From the NCBI RefSeq assembly GCF_008711155.1, contig NZ_VUYQ01000001.1, positions 930,001 through 994,000 of the forward strand: DNA of 64,000 bases. Reading direction: 5' to 3'. Both the position numbers and the translations under genes were made by a program. The stretch is from Dechloromonas sp. CZR5. Lineage in GTDB: Bacteria; Pseudomonadota; Gammaproteobacteria; Burkholderiales; Rhodocyclaceae. Shown piece by piece: positions 34,533 through 42,982 of this stretch. Within the stretch, counting starts at the first letter, position 1. Every line of letters begins with the position of its first letter. The notes beneath the pieces were generated by a model. The model ran no database searches, was not told the DNA's origin, and saw only the letters and a list, made by a program, of their open reading frames with translations.

Positions 34533-35507
34533 ATGATGACTACCGTTTATTTCGCTACCAACCGCAATCCCGTGCCCAAGAAGACTCCGCGGGATTTCGG
34601 GCCGGATTTTTCCTCGACCAATCTCGGCGACTTGCGCTTCGGCCAGGCTGAAGTTGTCGACGGTCAGCTCGATGCGGCGACCATCCACATTCTCCCGGAC
34701 AACGCCGAGCAGGGCTCTAAGGCCCTGTTTGCATCGCTGCGGGCGAACATGCGGGCACAGTCGCGCGATGCGCTGCTGTTCATCCACGGCTTCAATGTCA
34801 GTTTTCGGGAGGCGGTCGAGTCGGCGGCGGCGCTGGTGAGCAGCCAGGGCAAGGCGGGCTACGAGCCGAACATCTTTGTCTTTTCCTGGCCATCGGACGG
34901 GGCCGTCACCGGCTATGGCAACGATCGCCACGATGCGGAGGCTTCCGGCTACGCGGTAGCGCGTGGATTGACCAAGCTGGCGGCATTCCTGCGCGATACC
35001 GATGCGGCGGTGGCCTGCGGTCAGCGCATCAACCTGATCGCACACAGCATGGGCAACTACGTGCTGCGCCACGCCTTGCAGCAGGCGCGCAAGATCGCCA
35101 ACGGGGCTGCGCTGGCCCGCCTCTTCGACAATCTCATCCTTACCGCTGCTGACGAGGATGCCGATGCCTTCGAGCTGGATCACAAGTTCGGCCGCCTGCC
35201 TGATCTGGCGCAGCGAATCACCGTCTATTTCAACACTGGCGACCTGGCACTGCGGGTCAGTGATGTGACCAAGGGCAATCCGGACCGTCTCGGCCATGAC
35301 GGCCCTGCGCAGCCGCATCAGGTTCCGGCCAAGGTGGTCATCGTCGATGTTTCCGACGTGGTTCACCAAGCCGTTGGCCATTCCTACCACATCACCTGCC
35401 CGCCGGTGGTGCAGGACATGGTGGCGGTGTTGTGCAACGAGGGATCGGAACGCATCGGTGGGCGCACTTATGTGCCCCACGCCAACAAGTTCCGTCTCGC
35501 CGTGTGA
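34533..35507 (+). CDS. DUF900-family alpha/beta hydrolase
   Basis: 324 residues. Starts with VYFATNRNP, as usual for DUF900, and contains LLFIHGFNVSF (oxyanion strand), VFSWPSDG and the nucleophile elbow LIAHSMGNYVL (Ser in AHSMG). Predicted serine hydrolase/esterase, no signal peptide. GGAGGAG ribosome site; ATG 34533 or 34536. It stands alone, bracketed by 25-bp imperfect direct repeats that overlap terminator-like hairpins, next to a SIR2-type defence-like gene. Confidence 0.88.
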   Translation: MMTTVYFATNRNPVPKKTPRDFGPDFSSTNLGDLRFGQAEVVDGQLDAATIHILPDNAEQGSKALFASLRANMRAQSRDALLFIHGFNVSFREAVESAAALVSSQGKAGYEPNIFVFSWPSDGAVTGYGNDRHDAEASGYAVARGLTKLAAFLRDTDAAVACGQRINLIAHSMGNYVLRHALQQARKIANGAALARLFDNLILTAADEDADAFELDHKFGRLPDLAQRITVYFNTGDLALRVSDVTKGNPDRLGHDGPAQPHQVPAKVVIVDVSDVVHQAVGHSYHITCPPVVQDMVAVLCNEGSERIGGRTYVPHANKFRLAV

Positions 35508-35550
35508 TCGTTTTGGCCGGTTTTACCGGTCGATGGCAAGGAAATGAAAG

Positions 35551-35574
35551 CCCCCGTCGGGAAGCCGGTGGGGG
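35551..35574 (+). terminator. Hairpin after the DUF900 hydrolase gene
   Basis: CCCCCGTCGG-GAAG-CCGGTGGGGG, 10-bp stem with two G-U pairs, no U tract. Nearly the same sequence as the acnB terminator. The rest of 35508-35662 shows nothing recognisable. Confidence 0.5.
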
Positions 35575-35662
35575 ATCGTTAGCCCACGACTACTACACCG
35601 AGAAGATTGTCTTCTGGGTGCCGATGCCGGCCCGACTCTCTCCGGAAAACTTGTTCTTCTGA

Positions 35663-38600
35663 TCAATCGACTCGCTCAAAATCGTCTTCCATGACTTCCG
35701 CGGGGTCGAGTCCATCCAGTGCCGCCCATGTGGTCAATGCTTTGGCGTCCAGGCCCATCCAGGCATTGCGAGCTGCTGTACGGTGTTGGTTTTGTTCTTC
35801 GCCCTCGCTGAATTGAGCGAGAAGAGCATGCGCTGCGCCGATCGGGTAAGGGTGGCAATCGCGTTCGTAGTAGGTCAGTGCTTGCGTTACCGCCACCTTG
35901 GCGGCAGGGATGTTGCCTTGAATCTTATGAACACGGGCCATGCCAAAGTAGCAGTTGCCTTGCCCAATGGCGCTCTCGACTTTCTGGTAAAGCACTAATG
36001 CGGCGTCGTACCGCTGCCGTGCCGTGCAAAGGTCATTGCGTTTGAGGGCGATATTGCCGAGGCCGTTGATGCAGCCGGCTTCTCCAACGGGCTCTTTCAC
36101 TTGTTTATAGATGACCAGCGCGGCTTCGAGATAACGCTGTGCCGGCTCCAGGTCGACCTGTCGCATGGCAAGGTTGCCCATATCCTTGGTGCAGTTGGCT
36201 TCACCAACCAGTTCCCCGGTCTTTTTATATAGCAACCGGGCTCTACGATATAGCTCGTTGGCTTTTTCATGATCTGCCTCAGCCATGGCGATGTCACCCA
36301 GATCGCTGATGCAGTTCGCTTCGCCGACAATATCGCCAACCTGCCGATACAGGGAGAGTGCAGCTTGGCAGTGCTGGCTTGCATGATTGTATTGGGCGCG
36401 GTTGGCTGCGATGGTGCCTAAAGCACGATAGCAGTGCGCCAGTCCAAGCGAAGATCTTCTTTTTTTGTAGAGAACCAAGGCTTGCTCATATTGTCTGCCG
36501 GCAAGCTCGTATTGGGAGCGTCGCAAGGAGATATTGCCTAAGCGATGCATGCATTCCGCTTCACCGGTCAGGTTTTTTCCCTTTCGGTAGAGTGAAAGAG
36601 CGGACTGATAGTGCCGGCTGGCATTGTTGATGTCGGAGTGAATGCTTTCAATTTCACCAAGCATGAATACACAGCCTGCCTGGCCTGTCGCGCTACGCTC
36701 TTTTTGATAGAGCGCGAGTGCTGCCTGGCATTGTTGATGAGCCATTTCCGAGTCCGAGTGTTTGTAGGCCAGACGGGCATAAGTCAGGCGGCAGCGCGCT
36801 TCGCCAAATTTATAGCCAATTTTCTGGGCGACTTCAGCCGCTCGCTTTAGCGGTTCCATGTGGCCCACACCACTGAAAGAGACGAAGCTTCCCCACGCTT
36901 CGGCGGCATTGATAGCGCCGATCGGTTTGTCAGCCGATAAGGCGTGCATCAGCATCGGCTCGATGTTGGGGGCTTCGATGGTAAGGCTTATGCTGGCGGC
37001 GTCCCCGCCGTTTTGACCGACTTTGGCACCGAGTTGGGCGGTCAGAACGACATAGTGTCCGGCCAGTTCTTCCAGTGCAGGCGCTTCCAGTGGATGGCAT
37101 TTAAGGACGTAATCGCGAAGGGGGGCAAGCACTCTTAATCGCTCGTCTTCATCGTGAGCGAGCGCGGTTTGGCGCAGTATCGTTGCGGCCTGCATGCCTG
37201 TGTGCAGGATTGATTTGATATGTGAGTGGGCTACCCCGGCGGGCAAGTGGGCAAGTCGTTGCAGAAATTGGCGGGCCGTATCGTTCATTCGCGGGCCGGA
37301 CCACGAAAGCTCGTAGGAGAGTTCGATGTTGGTGAGCCGGTCTTTCGCATCCGCGCGTTTCAGCATCGCGGTGCGTTCATCCTGCCAGCGTTGCCAAAGA
37401 TTGGTGAGGTCGGGCTCGCCTTCGGCGAGCGGCGCTAGCAGCGTGATGGCCAAAGGGACGTGGTCGACCGCAGCAAGCAACGGTGCAAGATTGGTATCGT
37501 TAGCGAATTGTCGGCCAGCCAGTGTCAGAAAAAGTTCGCGCGCAGAATCCTGGCTGAGCGGGTCGGGGCGAAACGGTTCGCGCCAACAGACTCCCTGGGG
37601 GCGCTGATTGCCTCTTATGGTCACTATCAGCGCCAGGTCAGGGATATCGGCCAGTCGCCCAAGAAATTCCTCGACACCCAAGGTATCGGCTTCCCAGGGG
37701 GTTTCGGCATTGTCGAGAATGAGCAGGCTTGGGGCGCTCTCGAGCGCGATAAGCGCTGCGGCCTCGTTGTGCGTCCCCAGCCCGATACCCAATACGTTGG
37801 CAAGGGCTGCGGCAATATCGCTGCGGCTGCGCAGGCCGTCGCAGCGGACGAAATAGCGGCGAGCGCCATAGCGGGCTGCGATTGCGTTGTCGTGAGCCGC
37901 GCTCAGGGCCAGGTTGGTTTTGCCGATACCCGGAGGACCAAGGATGGGTAGCGGTTCCGGCGTGGCTGCAAGGAGCGCAGCGATTATTGCTGCATACTCT
38001 TCGTCACGACCTATGCAGCGCGGACGCGAGGGGAGACGAGCGGGAGTTGGCGCGGGTGCGGGCGCCGTTGCCGGGGAGATCGGTGGTGGGGCCAGGGAGC
38101 GCAGATAGGGAGCAAGATCGTTATGGTTTTTACCGTAATCAAGTACGAACAAGCGTTGTTCGGCGGGATGTTGCTTTTGCAGGTCGCTGACTTCCCCGCT
38201 GCGTGCCAGGCGGAAACGGCGGTATTCCGAGCCGGAAAAGACCTTGCCGGTCCATTGCAACAGGGCGCCAAAGTTGGGATCGTGCAATCCATCGCCGCAA
38301 CCGACAAAAAGCAATGTTTTCAGGCTGGCGATGGCACGTTGCATGGTTTGGGCATGTTCGTTGCCCAGTATCTGATCGTAGGAACGGATGCCAAGGATGA
38401 CTGATTCGGGTGCCTGGTAGTGGCCGTGCAGATGCAGGATTGCTTGCTCATCGCCCCGTAGCACGCGCTCGACGCGGGTGCCATCCTGCCAGGTGATTGC
38501 GGGGAGGCCGGTGATTTCTTCGATCAAATTGTCGTAGTTGGTTGTGGCGATGACCGCGCCCAATGCCTTCAAGGCGGACAAAATCTCGGCGTTTTCGATC

Positions 38601-38920
38601 GTTAAATGACCAACGCTCTCACGCAGCCAACGGCTGTATTCGCCACCCTGAGGCGCGCCTAGTTTGCTGGAGATTTTCTCGGCACTGGCCAGCAAGCCAT
38701 CGAGATCGCCGGAATCGATATCCTCCAGTGCTCGCTTGTCCCAGCCAGCGGGCAGATTCGGCAGGAGATCGGTGCAGCGCTTTACCCCGTCGCGCAGAAG
38801 GCCGGTCCAGGAGGCGCAGGGCGCGTTGCGGGTGCTGGATATCGAAACACCTGCGCCCACGATCACAATGCACTGTCGCTTTGCAATTTCTTCTTTGAGG
38901 TCTTGGAATAAAGTGGTCAT
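35663..38920 (-). CDS. SIR2 - NTPase - TPR protein, NLR-like candidate defence protein
   Basis: 1085 residues. N-terminal SIR2-like NADase domain (about 10-275): GAGVS (22-26), TTNYDNLIE (126-134), HLHGH with putative catalytic His165, FVGCGDGLHDPNF. A Pro/Ala linker (278-298) leads to a STAND-type NTPase: Walker A GPPGIGKT (328-335), Walker B LLILDNAE (399-406), and VPLAITLLAP (488-497), resembling the GLPL motif of NB-ARC proteins. From ~707 to ~1026 come eight TPR units of exactly 40 residues, then a partial one. SIR2-STAND fusions such as Avs5 sense phage proteins through the C-terminal repeats and deplete NAD. Here that role is inferred from architecture. Monocistronic. Confidence 0.88.
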   Translation of the reverse strand: MTTLFQDLKEEIAKRQCIVIVGAGVSISSTRNAPCASWTGLLRDGVKRCTDLLPNLPAGWDKRALEDIDSGDLDGLLASAEKISSKLGAPQGGEYSRWLRESVGHLTIENAEILSALKALGAVIATTNYDNLIEEITGLPAITWQDGTRVERVLRGDEQAILHLHGHYQAPESVILGIRSYDQILGNEHAQTMQRAIASLKTLLFVGCGDGLHDPNFGALLQWTGKVFSGSEYRRFRLARSGEVSDLQKQHPAEQRLFVLDYGKNHNDLAPYLRSLAPPPISPATAPAPAPTPARLPSRPRCIGRDEEYAAIIAALLAATPEPLPILGPPGIGKTNLALSAAHDNAIAARYGARRYFVRCDGLRSRSDIAAALANVLGIGLGTHNEAAALIALESAPSLLILDNAETPWEADTLGVEEFLGRLADIPDLALIVTIRGNQRPQGVCWREPFRPDPLSQDSARELFLTLAGRQFANDTNLAPLLAAVDHVPLAITLLAPLAEGEPDLTNLWQRWQDERTAMLKRADAKDRLTNIELSYELSWSGPRMNDTARQFLQRLAHLPAGVAHSHIKSILHTGMQAATILRQTALAHDEDERLRVLAPLRDYVLKCHPLEAPALEELAGHYVVLTAQLGAKVGQNGGDAASISLTIEAPNIEPMLMHALSADKPIGAINAAEAWGSFVSFSGVGHMEPLKRAAEVAQKIGYKFGEARCRLTYARLAYKHSDSEMAHQQCQAALALYQKERSATGQAGCVFMLGEIESIHSDINNASRHYQSALSLYRKGKNLTGEAECMHRLGNISLRRSQYELAGRQYEQALVLYKKRRSSLGLAHCYRALGTIAANRAQYNHASQHCQAALSLYRQVGDIVGEANCISDLGDIAMAEADHEKANELYRRARLLYKKTGELVGEANCTKDMGNLAMRQVDLEPAQRYLEAALVIYKQVKEPVGEAGCINGLGNIALKRNDLCTARQRYDAALVLYQKVESAIGQGNCYFGMARVHKIQGNIPAAKVAVTQALTYYERDCHPYPIGAAHALLAQFSEGEEQNQHRTAARNAWMGLDAKALTTWAALDGLDPAEVMEDDFERVD

Positions 38921-39038
38921 GCGGTTCGGCGGCAGAATGTCGAAATTTGAATTTTATCGATAATTCTGCGTTTGTCATATTTTTGGTGCCTTTTCTTCGA
39001 GTGGCAGGCAAACGCCAAGGATTGATTGGCTCTCGCCG

Positions 39039-39557
39039 TCACTCTTTGAACCTGACCCGCCGCTTCGGCTGCTGTGGATGTGCCACGTGATCGAGCGGCA
39101 GTTCATGCGTCTGTTTGACCTTCGATAGCGCGATATTGGTCTTCACCTGCGCGACGCCGGGCAGGGTGAGGAGCTTTTTCATCATCAGGTCGGAGAAGGC
39201 GGCCAGGTCGGGGGCGACGATGCGCAGCATGTAGTCGGCCTCGCCGGTGACGGCGAAGCATTCGAGCACTTCGGGGAGTGCGACGACCTGTCGTTCAAAG
39301 TCGCTGGCGCGGTTCTTGTCGTGACGCTCGAGAAGGACCTGGGCGTAGGCGATGACCCCGAGACCGAGCGCGGGTGGGTCGAGCAGGGCGGCGTAGCCGG
39401 AGATGACCTTTGCTTCTTCGAGCCGCTGGACGCGGCGGCTGATTTGCGAGGCGGAGAGGTTGGCCTTTTCTCCCAGTTCGGCATTGGTAGCCTGCCCCCG
39501 GCGCTGCAGCGCGGCGAGAAGTTGCAGATCGTAGCGGTCGATGAGGATTTCGCTCAT
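39039..39557 (-). CDS. Lrp/AsnC-family regulator (second)
   Basis: 172 residues from ATG 39557 (MSEILIDRYDLQLLAALQRRG). HTH (ATNAELGEKANLSASQISRRVQRLEE) and RAM domain are clear. It has an AsnC-like core with a basic C-terminal tail (QPKRRVRFKE). Divergent to the phenylpyruvate decarboxylase gene, so likely controls aromatic amino-acid breakdown, responding perhaps to phenylalanine or tryptophan. Confidence 0.92.
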   Translation of the reverse strand: MSEILIDRYDLQLLAALQRRGQATNAELGEKANLSASQISRRVQRLEEAKVISGYAALLDPPALGLGVIAYAQVLLERHDKNRASDFERQVVALPEVLECFAVTGEADYMLRIVAPDLAAFSDLMMKKLLTLPGVAQVKTNIALSKVKQTHELPLDHVAHPQQPKRRVRFKE

Positions 39558-39572
39558 GGTTTTCTCGTATAT

Positions 39573-39585
39573 GCACAAAACGTGC
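39573..39585. promoter_or_regulatory. Candidate Lrp operator in the divergent promoter region
   Basis: GCAC-AAAAC-GTGC, with a second imperfect dyad (ATTGTGCG / TGCGCAAT) at 39620-39642 on the way to the decarboxylase start. Two spaced weak dyads fit an Lrp-type octamer. Confidence 0.4.
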
Positions 39586-39677
39586 GTAATTTACCGCAGA
39601 TTGTCGATATGTTGAATGAATTGTGCGGCAATGGTGCGCAATAATTCCGTCGGTATCTCTTCCTGGAAAACCTCTTA

Positions 39678-41312
39678 ATGAACCTCACCGAATCGCTTTT
39701 ACATGCCCTCAAAGACAACGGCGCCCGACAGATTTTCGGCATCCCCGGCGACTTTGCGCTGCCTTATTTCCGCATCATCGAGGAGTCGCGCATCCTGCCG
39801 TTGCATACCCTGTCGCACGAACCGGGCGTTGGATTCGCGGCGGACGCGGCGGCGCGCATCGGGCGGGGCGATGGGCGCTCGCTGGGCGTGGCGGCCGTTA
39901 CCTACGGCGCCGGGGCGTTGAACATGATCAACTCGGTGGCCGCGGCCTATGCGGAAAAGTCGCCGCTGGTGGTGCTTTCCGGCGGGCCTGGAACCGGCGA
40001 ATCGAGTTCCGGTCTGTTGCTGCACCATCAGGCCAAGACCCTGGATTCGCAGTACCGCATCTTCGAGGAGATCACCTGCGACCGTGTCCGGCTCGACGAT
40101 GCCGCGCGTGCGCCGGCCGACATTGCGCGCGTCCTTGGCAATTGTCTCAAGCACTCGCGGCCGGTTTACATTGAAATTCCGCGTGACATGGTGGCGATGC
40201 CTTGCGCACCGGTACCGCCGCTGGCCGAGCCGACGGTCGATCCGGATGCCCTGGCAGCCTGCGCCGAGGAAGTGTTGCGCCGGCTCGATGCGGCGGTGCG
40301 GCCGGTGCTGATGGTCGATGTCGAAGTACGCCGCTTCGGGCTGGAGGACAAGGTGGCCGAACTGGCGCATCGGCTGGCCTTGCCGGTGGCTACCTGTTTC
40401 ATGGGGCGCGGCCTGCTCGCCGATGCCAATGCGCCGCTGGTCGGTACCTACATGGGCATCGCAGGCTTGCCCGAAGTGACGCAGCTGGTCGAGGATTCGG
40501 ACGGCCTTTTCCTGCTCGGCGTGATCCTCTCGGACACCAACTTTGCCGTGTCGGAAAAGAAGATCGACCTGAGAAAGACCATTGTCGCCTGCGATGGCGA
40601 GGTGCGGCTCGGCTACCACATCTACCACGACATCCCGCTGGCCGCGCTGGTCGAGGCACTGCTGGCACGCACCGCGCCGCGGGCGGGCGGTTTCGACGTG
40701 AAACCCACGGTCTATCCGCGCGGCCTGACCGCCGATGAGGCAACGATTGCCCCGAACGATATCGCGATGGCGGTCAATGACTTGATGGATGAGCACGGCA
40801 AGCTGCCGATTGCCGCCGACATGGGCGACTGCCTGTTTACGGCCATGGATATCGAACAGACTGCCCTGGTCGCTCCCGGCTACTACGCAACCATGGGTTA
40901 CGGCGTGCCGGCCGGGCTCGGCATCCAGGCGATGACCGGGCAGCGCCCCCTGGTCCTGGTGGGTGATGGCGCTTTCCAGATGACCGGCTGGGAACTGGGA
41001 AATTGCCGTCGCTACGGGTGGGACCCCATTGTGCTGCTGTTCAACAATGCAAGCTGGGAGATGCTGCGCACCTTCCAGCCGGAATCCGGGTTCAACAATC
41101 TGGACGACTGGGGCTTTGCTTCGATGGCCGCCGGCATGGGCGGGGACGGCGTGCGGGTGCATACCCGGGCCGAACTCAAGGCGGCGCTCGATGCGGCCAT
41201 GGCGACGCGTGGCCGCTTCCAGTTGATCGAGATCATGATCCCGCGCGGGGTGCTGTCCCAGACCTTGCAGCGCTTCGTGGCCGGCGTCAAACGGCTGAAC
41301 GCGAGCAAATAA
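39678..41312 (+). CDS. ipdC: Indolepyruvate/phenylpyruvate decarboxylase (TPP)
   Basis: 544 residues. Decarboxylates aromatic 2-oxo acids to aldehydes. Pyr-domain Glu48 (LSHEPG), GDG...N TPP motif at 429-431 onward with LLFNNASWEMLRTFQ. The start MNLTESLLHALKDNGARQIFGIPGDFALPYF is close to Azospirillum IpdC/phenylpyruvate decarboxylase rather than yeast-type PDC. Followed 25 nt later by an aldehyde dehydrogenase, which gives phenylpyruvate to phenylacetaldehyde to phenylacetate. An aminotransferase is not in the window. Substrate choice (phenyl- vs indolepyruvate) is not decided by sequence. Confidence 0.88.
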   Translation: MNLTESLLHALKDNGARQIFGIPGDFALPYFRIIEESRILPLHTLSHEPGVGFAADAAARIGRGDGRSLGVAAVTYGAGALNMINSVAAAYAEKSPLVVLSGGPGTGESSSGLLLHHQAKTLDSQYRIFEEITCDRVRLDDAARAPADIARVLGNCLKHSRPVYIEIPRDMVAMPCAPVPPLAEPTVDPDALAACAEEVLRRLDAAVRPVLMVDVEVRRFGLEDKVAELAHRLALPVATCFMGRGLLADANAPLVGTYMGIAGLPEVTQLVEDSDGLFLLGVILSDTNFAVSEKKIDLRKTIVACDGEVRLGYHIYHDIPLAALVEALLARTAPRAGGFDVKPTVYPRGLTADEATIAPNDIAMAVNDLMDEHGKLPIAADMGDCLFTAMDIEQTALVAPGYYATMGYGVPAGLGIQAMTGQRPLVLVGDGAFQMTGWELGNCRRYGWDPIVLLFNNASWEMLRTFQPESGFNNLDDWGFASMAAGMGGDGVRVHTRAELKAALDAAMATRGRFQLIEIMIPRGVLSQTLQRFVAGVKRLNASK

Positions 41313-41337
41313 ATCACAACAACGAGGAGACAAGAAG

Positions 41338-42759
41338 ATGAAGACAGAGCCAATGATGATCGATGGCCGGGCAGTTGGCAGCGACAAGGTGCTGGGGGTC
41401 GTCAATCCCGCGACCGGCGAGGTGTTCGCACAGGTGGCGCTGGCCGCACCGGCGCATGTCGATGCGGCGGTGGCCGCGGCGCAGGCGGCCTTGCCGGCCT
41501 GGAGTGCCTTGCCCGACAGCGATCGGCAGCAATTCATGCATGCCATCGGCAACGCACTTGAGGCTCACATGCCGGAGCTGATGGAATGGGTGACCCGGGA
41601 AAGCGGCAAGCCGCTGAACGGTCTGGGCGGCGTCGGCTCTGGCATGGAAGTCGGTGGCGCGATTGCCTGGACGCATGTGACGGCAGACCTGTCGTTGCCG
41701 GTGGAGGTCATTCAGGACAACGAAGTGGCCCGCGTCGAAGTACATCGCAAGCCGCTCGGGGTGGTCGGTTCCATTACGCCATGGAACTGGCCACTGCTGA
41801 TTGCCATCTGGCACGTGATTCCGGCACTGCGTGCCGGCAATACAGTGGTGATCAAGCCGTCGGAATACACGCCGCTGGCGACGATGCGTTTCGTCGAACT
41901 GGCCAATGGCATCCTGCCCCAGGGGGTGCTCAATATCGTGACCGGCGGCGGTGATGTCGGGGCGGCAATGGTGGCGCACCCGGGCATCGCCAAGATCGTA
42001 TTCACCGGGTCGACCGAGACCGGACGCCGCATCATGCAGGCTGCGGCGGGCAATCTGAAGCGGCTGACCCTGGAACTGGGTGGCAACGATGCCGGGATCG
42101 TGCTGCCGGATGTCGATGTGAAGGCCGTGGCGGAAAAGATTTTTGCCGCCAGCTTCCACAACAATGGCCAGACCTGCGCCTGCTTGAAGCGGCTCTATGT
42201 GCATGACAGCATCTACGATGCGATGTGCGCCGAATTGGCCCGCTTGGCCGACGAGGCGATCGTTGGCGATGGCCTTGATCCGGCAACGCAACTCGGTCCC
42301 GTACAGAACGCCAGGCAACTGGCGATCGTCGAGTCCCTGGCCGCTGATGCGCGCCAGGCCGGCGGCCGGTTTCTGTGCGGCGGCCATCGTCTTGAACGTC
42401 CAGGCTATTTCTTCGCCCCGACCATCGTTGCCGGGTTGAGAGACGGTTCGCGGCTCGTCGATGAAGAGCCGTTCGGGCCGATCCTGCCGGTCATTCGCTA
42501 CGCCGATGTCGACGAGGTGATTGCGCGTGCCAATGCCAATCCGCAGGGGCTCGGCGGTTCTGTCTGGTCGGCCGATAGCGCCCGCGCGACACAACTTGCG
42601 ATGCGTCTCGAATGCGGGTCCGCGTGGGTCAACGAGCATGGGGCCATTCAACCCGATGCGCCGTTCGGCGGCATCAAACAGTCCGGTCTGGGTGTCGAGT
42701 TCGGCCGCTACGGCCTGGAGGAATACACCTCGATCCAGACAGTGAAGATCATGAAATGA
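41338..42759 (+). CDS. Aldehyde dehydrogenase, probably phenylacetaldehyde
   Basis: 473 residues, NAD(P)-dependent ALDH. Catalytic Cys280 (NNGQTCACLK) and Glu246 (LTLELGGND), cofactor motif FTGSTETGRR, and ITPWNWPL are all present. ATG after GAGGAGACAAG. Its place right behind the aryl-pyruvate decarboxylase makes phenylacetaldehyde or indoleacetaldehyde the likely substrate; sequence alone does not prove it. The following 223-bp gap holds two hairpins (CACCGGT/ACCGGTG at 42803; CCGGCAGG/CCTGCCGG at 42892) without clear U tracts. Confidence 0.9.
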   Translation: MKTEPMMIDGRAVGSDKVLGVVNPATGEVFAQVALAAPAHVDAAVAAAQAALPAWSALPDSDRQQFMHAIGNALEAHMPELMEWVTRESGKPLNGLGGVGSGMEVGGAIAWTHVTADLSLPVEVIQDNEVARVEVHRKPLGVVGSITPWNWPLLIAIWHVIPALRAGNTVVIKPSEYTPLATMRFVELANGILPQGVLNIVTGGGDVGAAMVAHPGIAKIVFTGSTETGRRIMQAAAGNLKRLTLELGGNDAGIVLPDVDVKAVAEKIFAASFHNNGQTCACLKRLYVHDSIYDAMCAELARLADEAIVGDGLDPATQLGPVQNARQLAIVESLAADARQAGGRFLCGGHRLERPGYFFAPTIVAGLRDGSRLVDEEPFGPILPVIRYADVDEVIARANANPQGLGGSVWSADSARATQLAMRLECGSAWVNEHGAIQPDAPFGGIKQSGLGVEFGRYGLEEYTSIQTVKIMK

Positions 42760-42982
42760 AATCGGGGTCGCCATCGCGTCTTGTTCGTTGATGGCGGGGA
42801 AGCACCGGTTTCCACCGGTGAGCTGATGGGGCGTGTGTCGCCAGCCGTTGGCCGGAGCCCTTTGGCGCAACCACCGTATTGCCGCATCTTGCCGGCAGGC
42901 TGGCGATTCCTGCCTGCCGGTCGATAACGGGCAGTCTTGCCCATTTCTTGCTGTACCCCAATAAGTAATGGAGACAATTTGA

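Noticed and set aside
35663-38920. Reading the SIR2 protein as a metabolic deacetylase
   Set aside because: The NTPase and TPR parts and the SIR2_2-like motif set fit NLR-type proteins; zinc-binding cysteines of class I-IV sirtuins are not visible.
42803-42920. Hairpins after the aldehyde dehydrogenase as terminators
   Set aside because: Stems of 7-8 bp without U tracts; not enough to call them.
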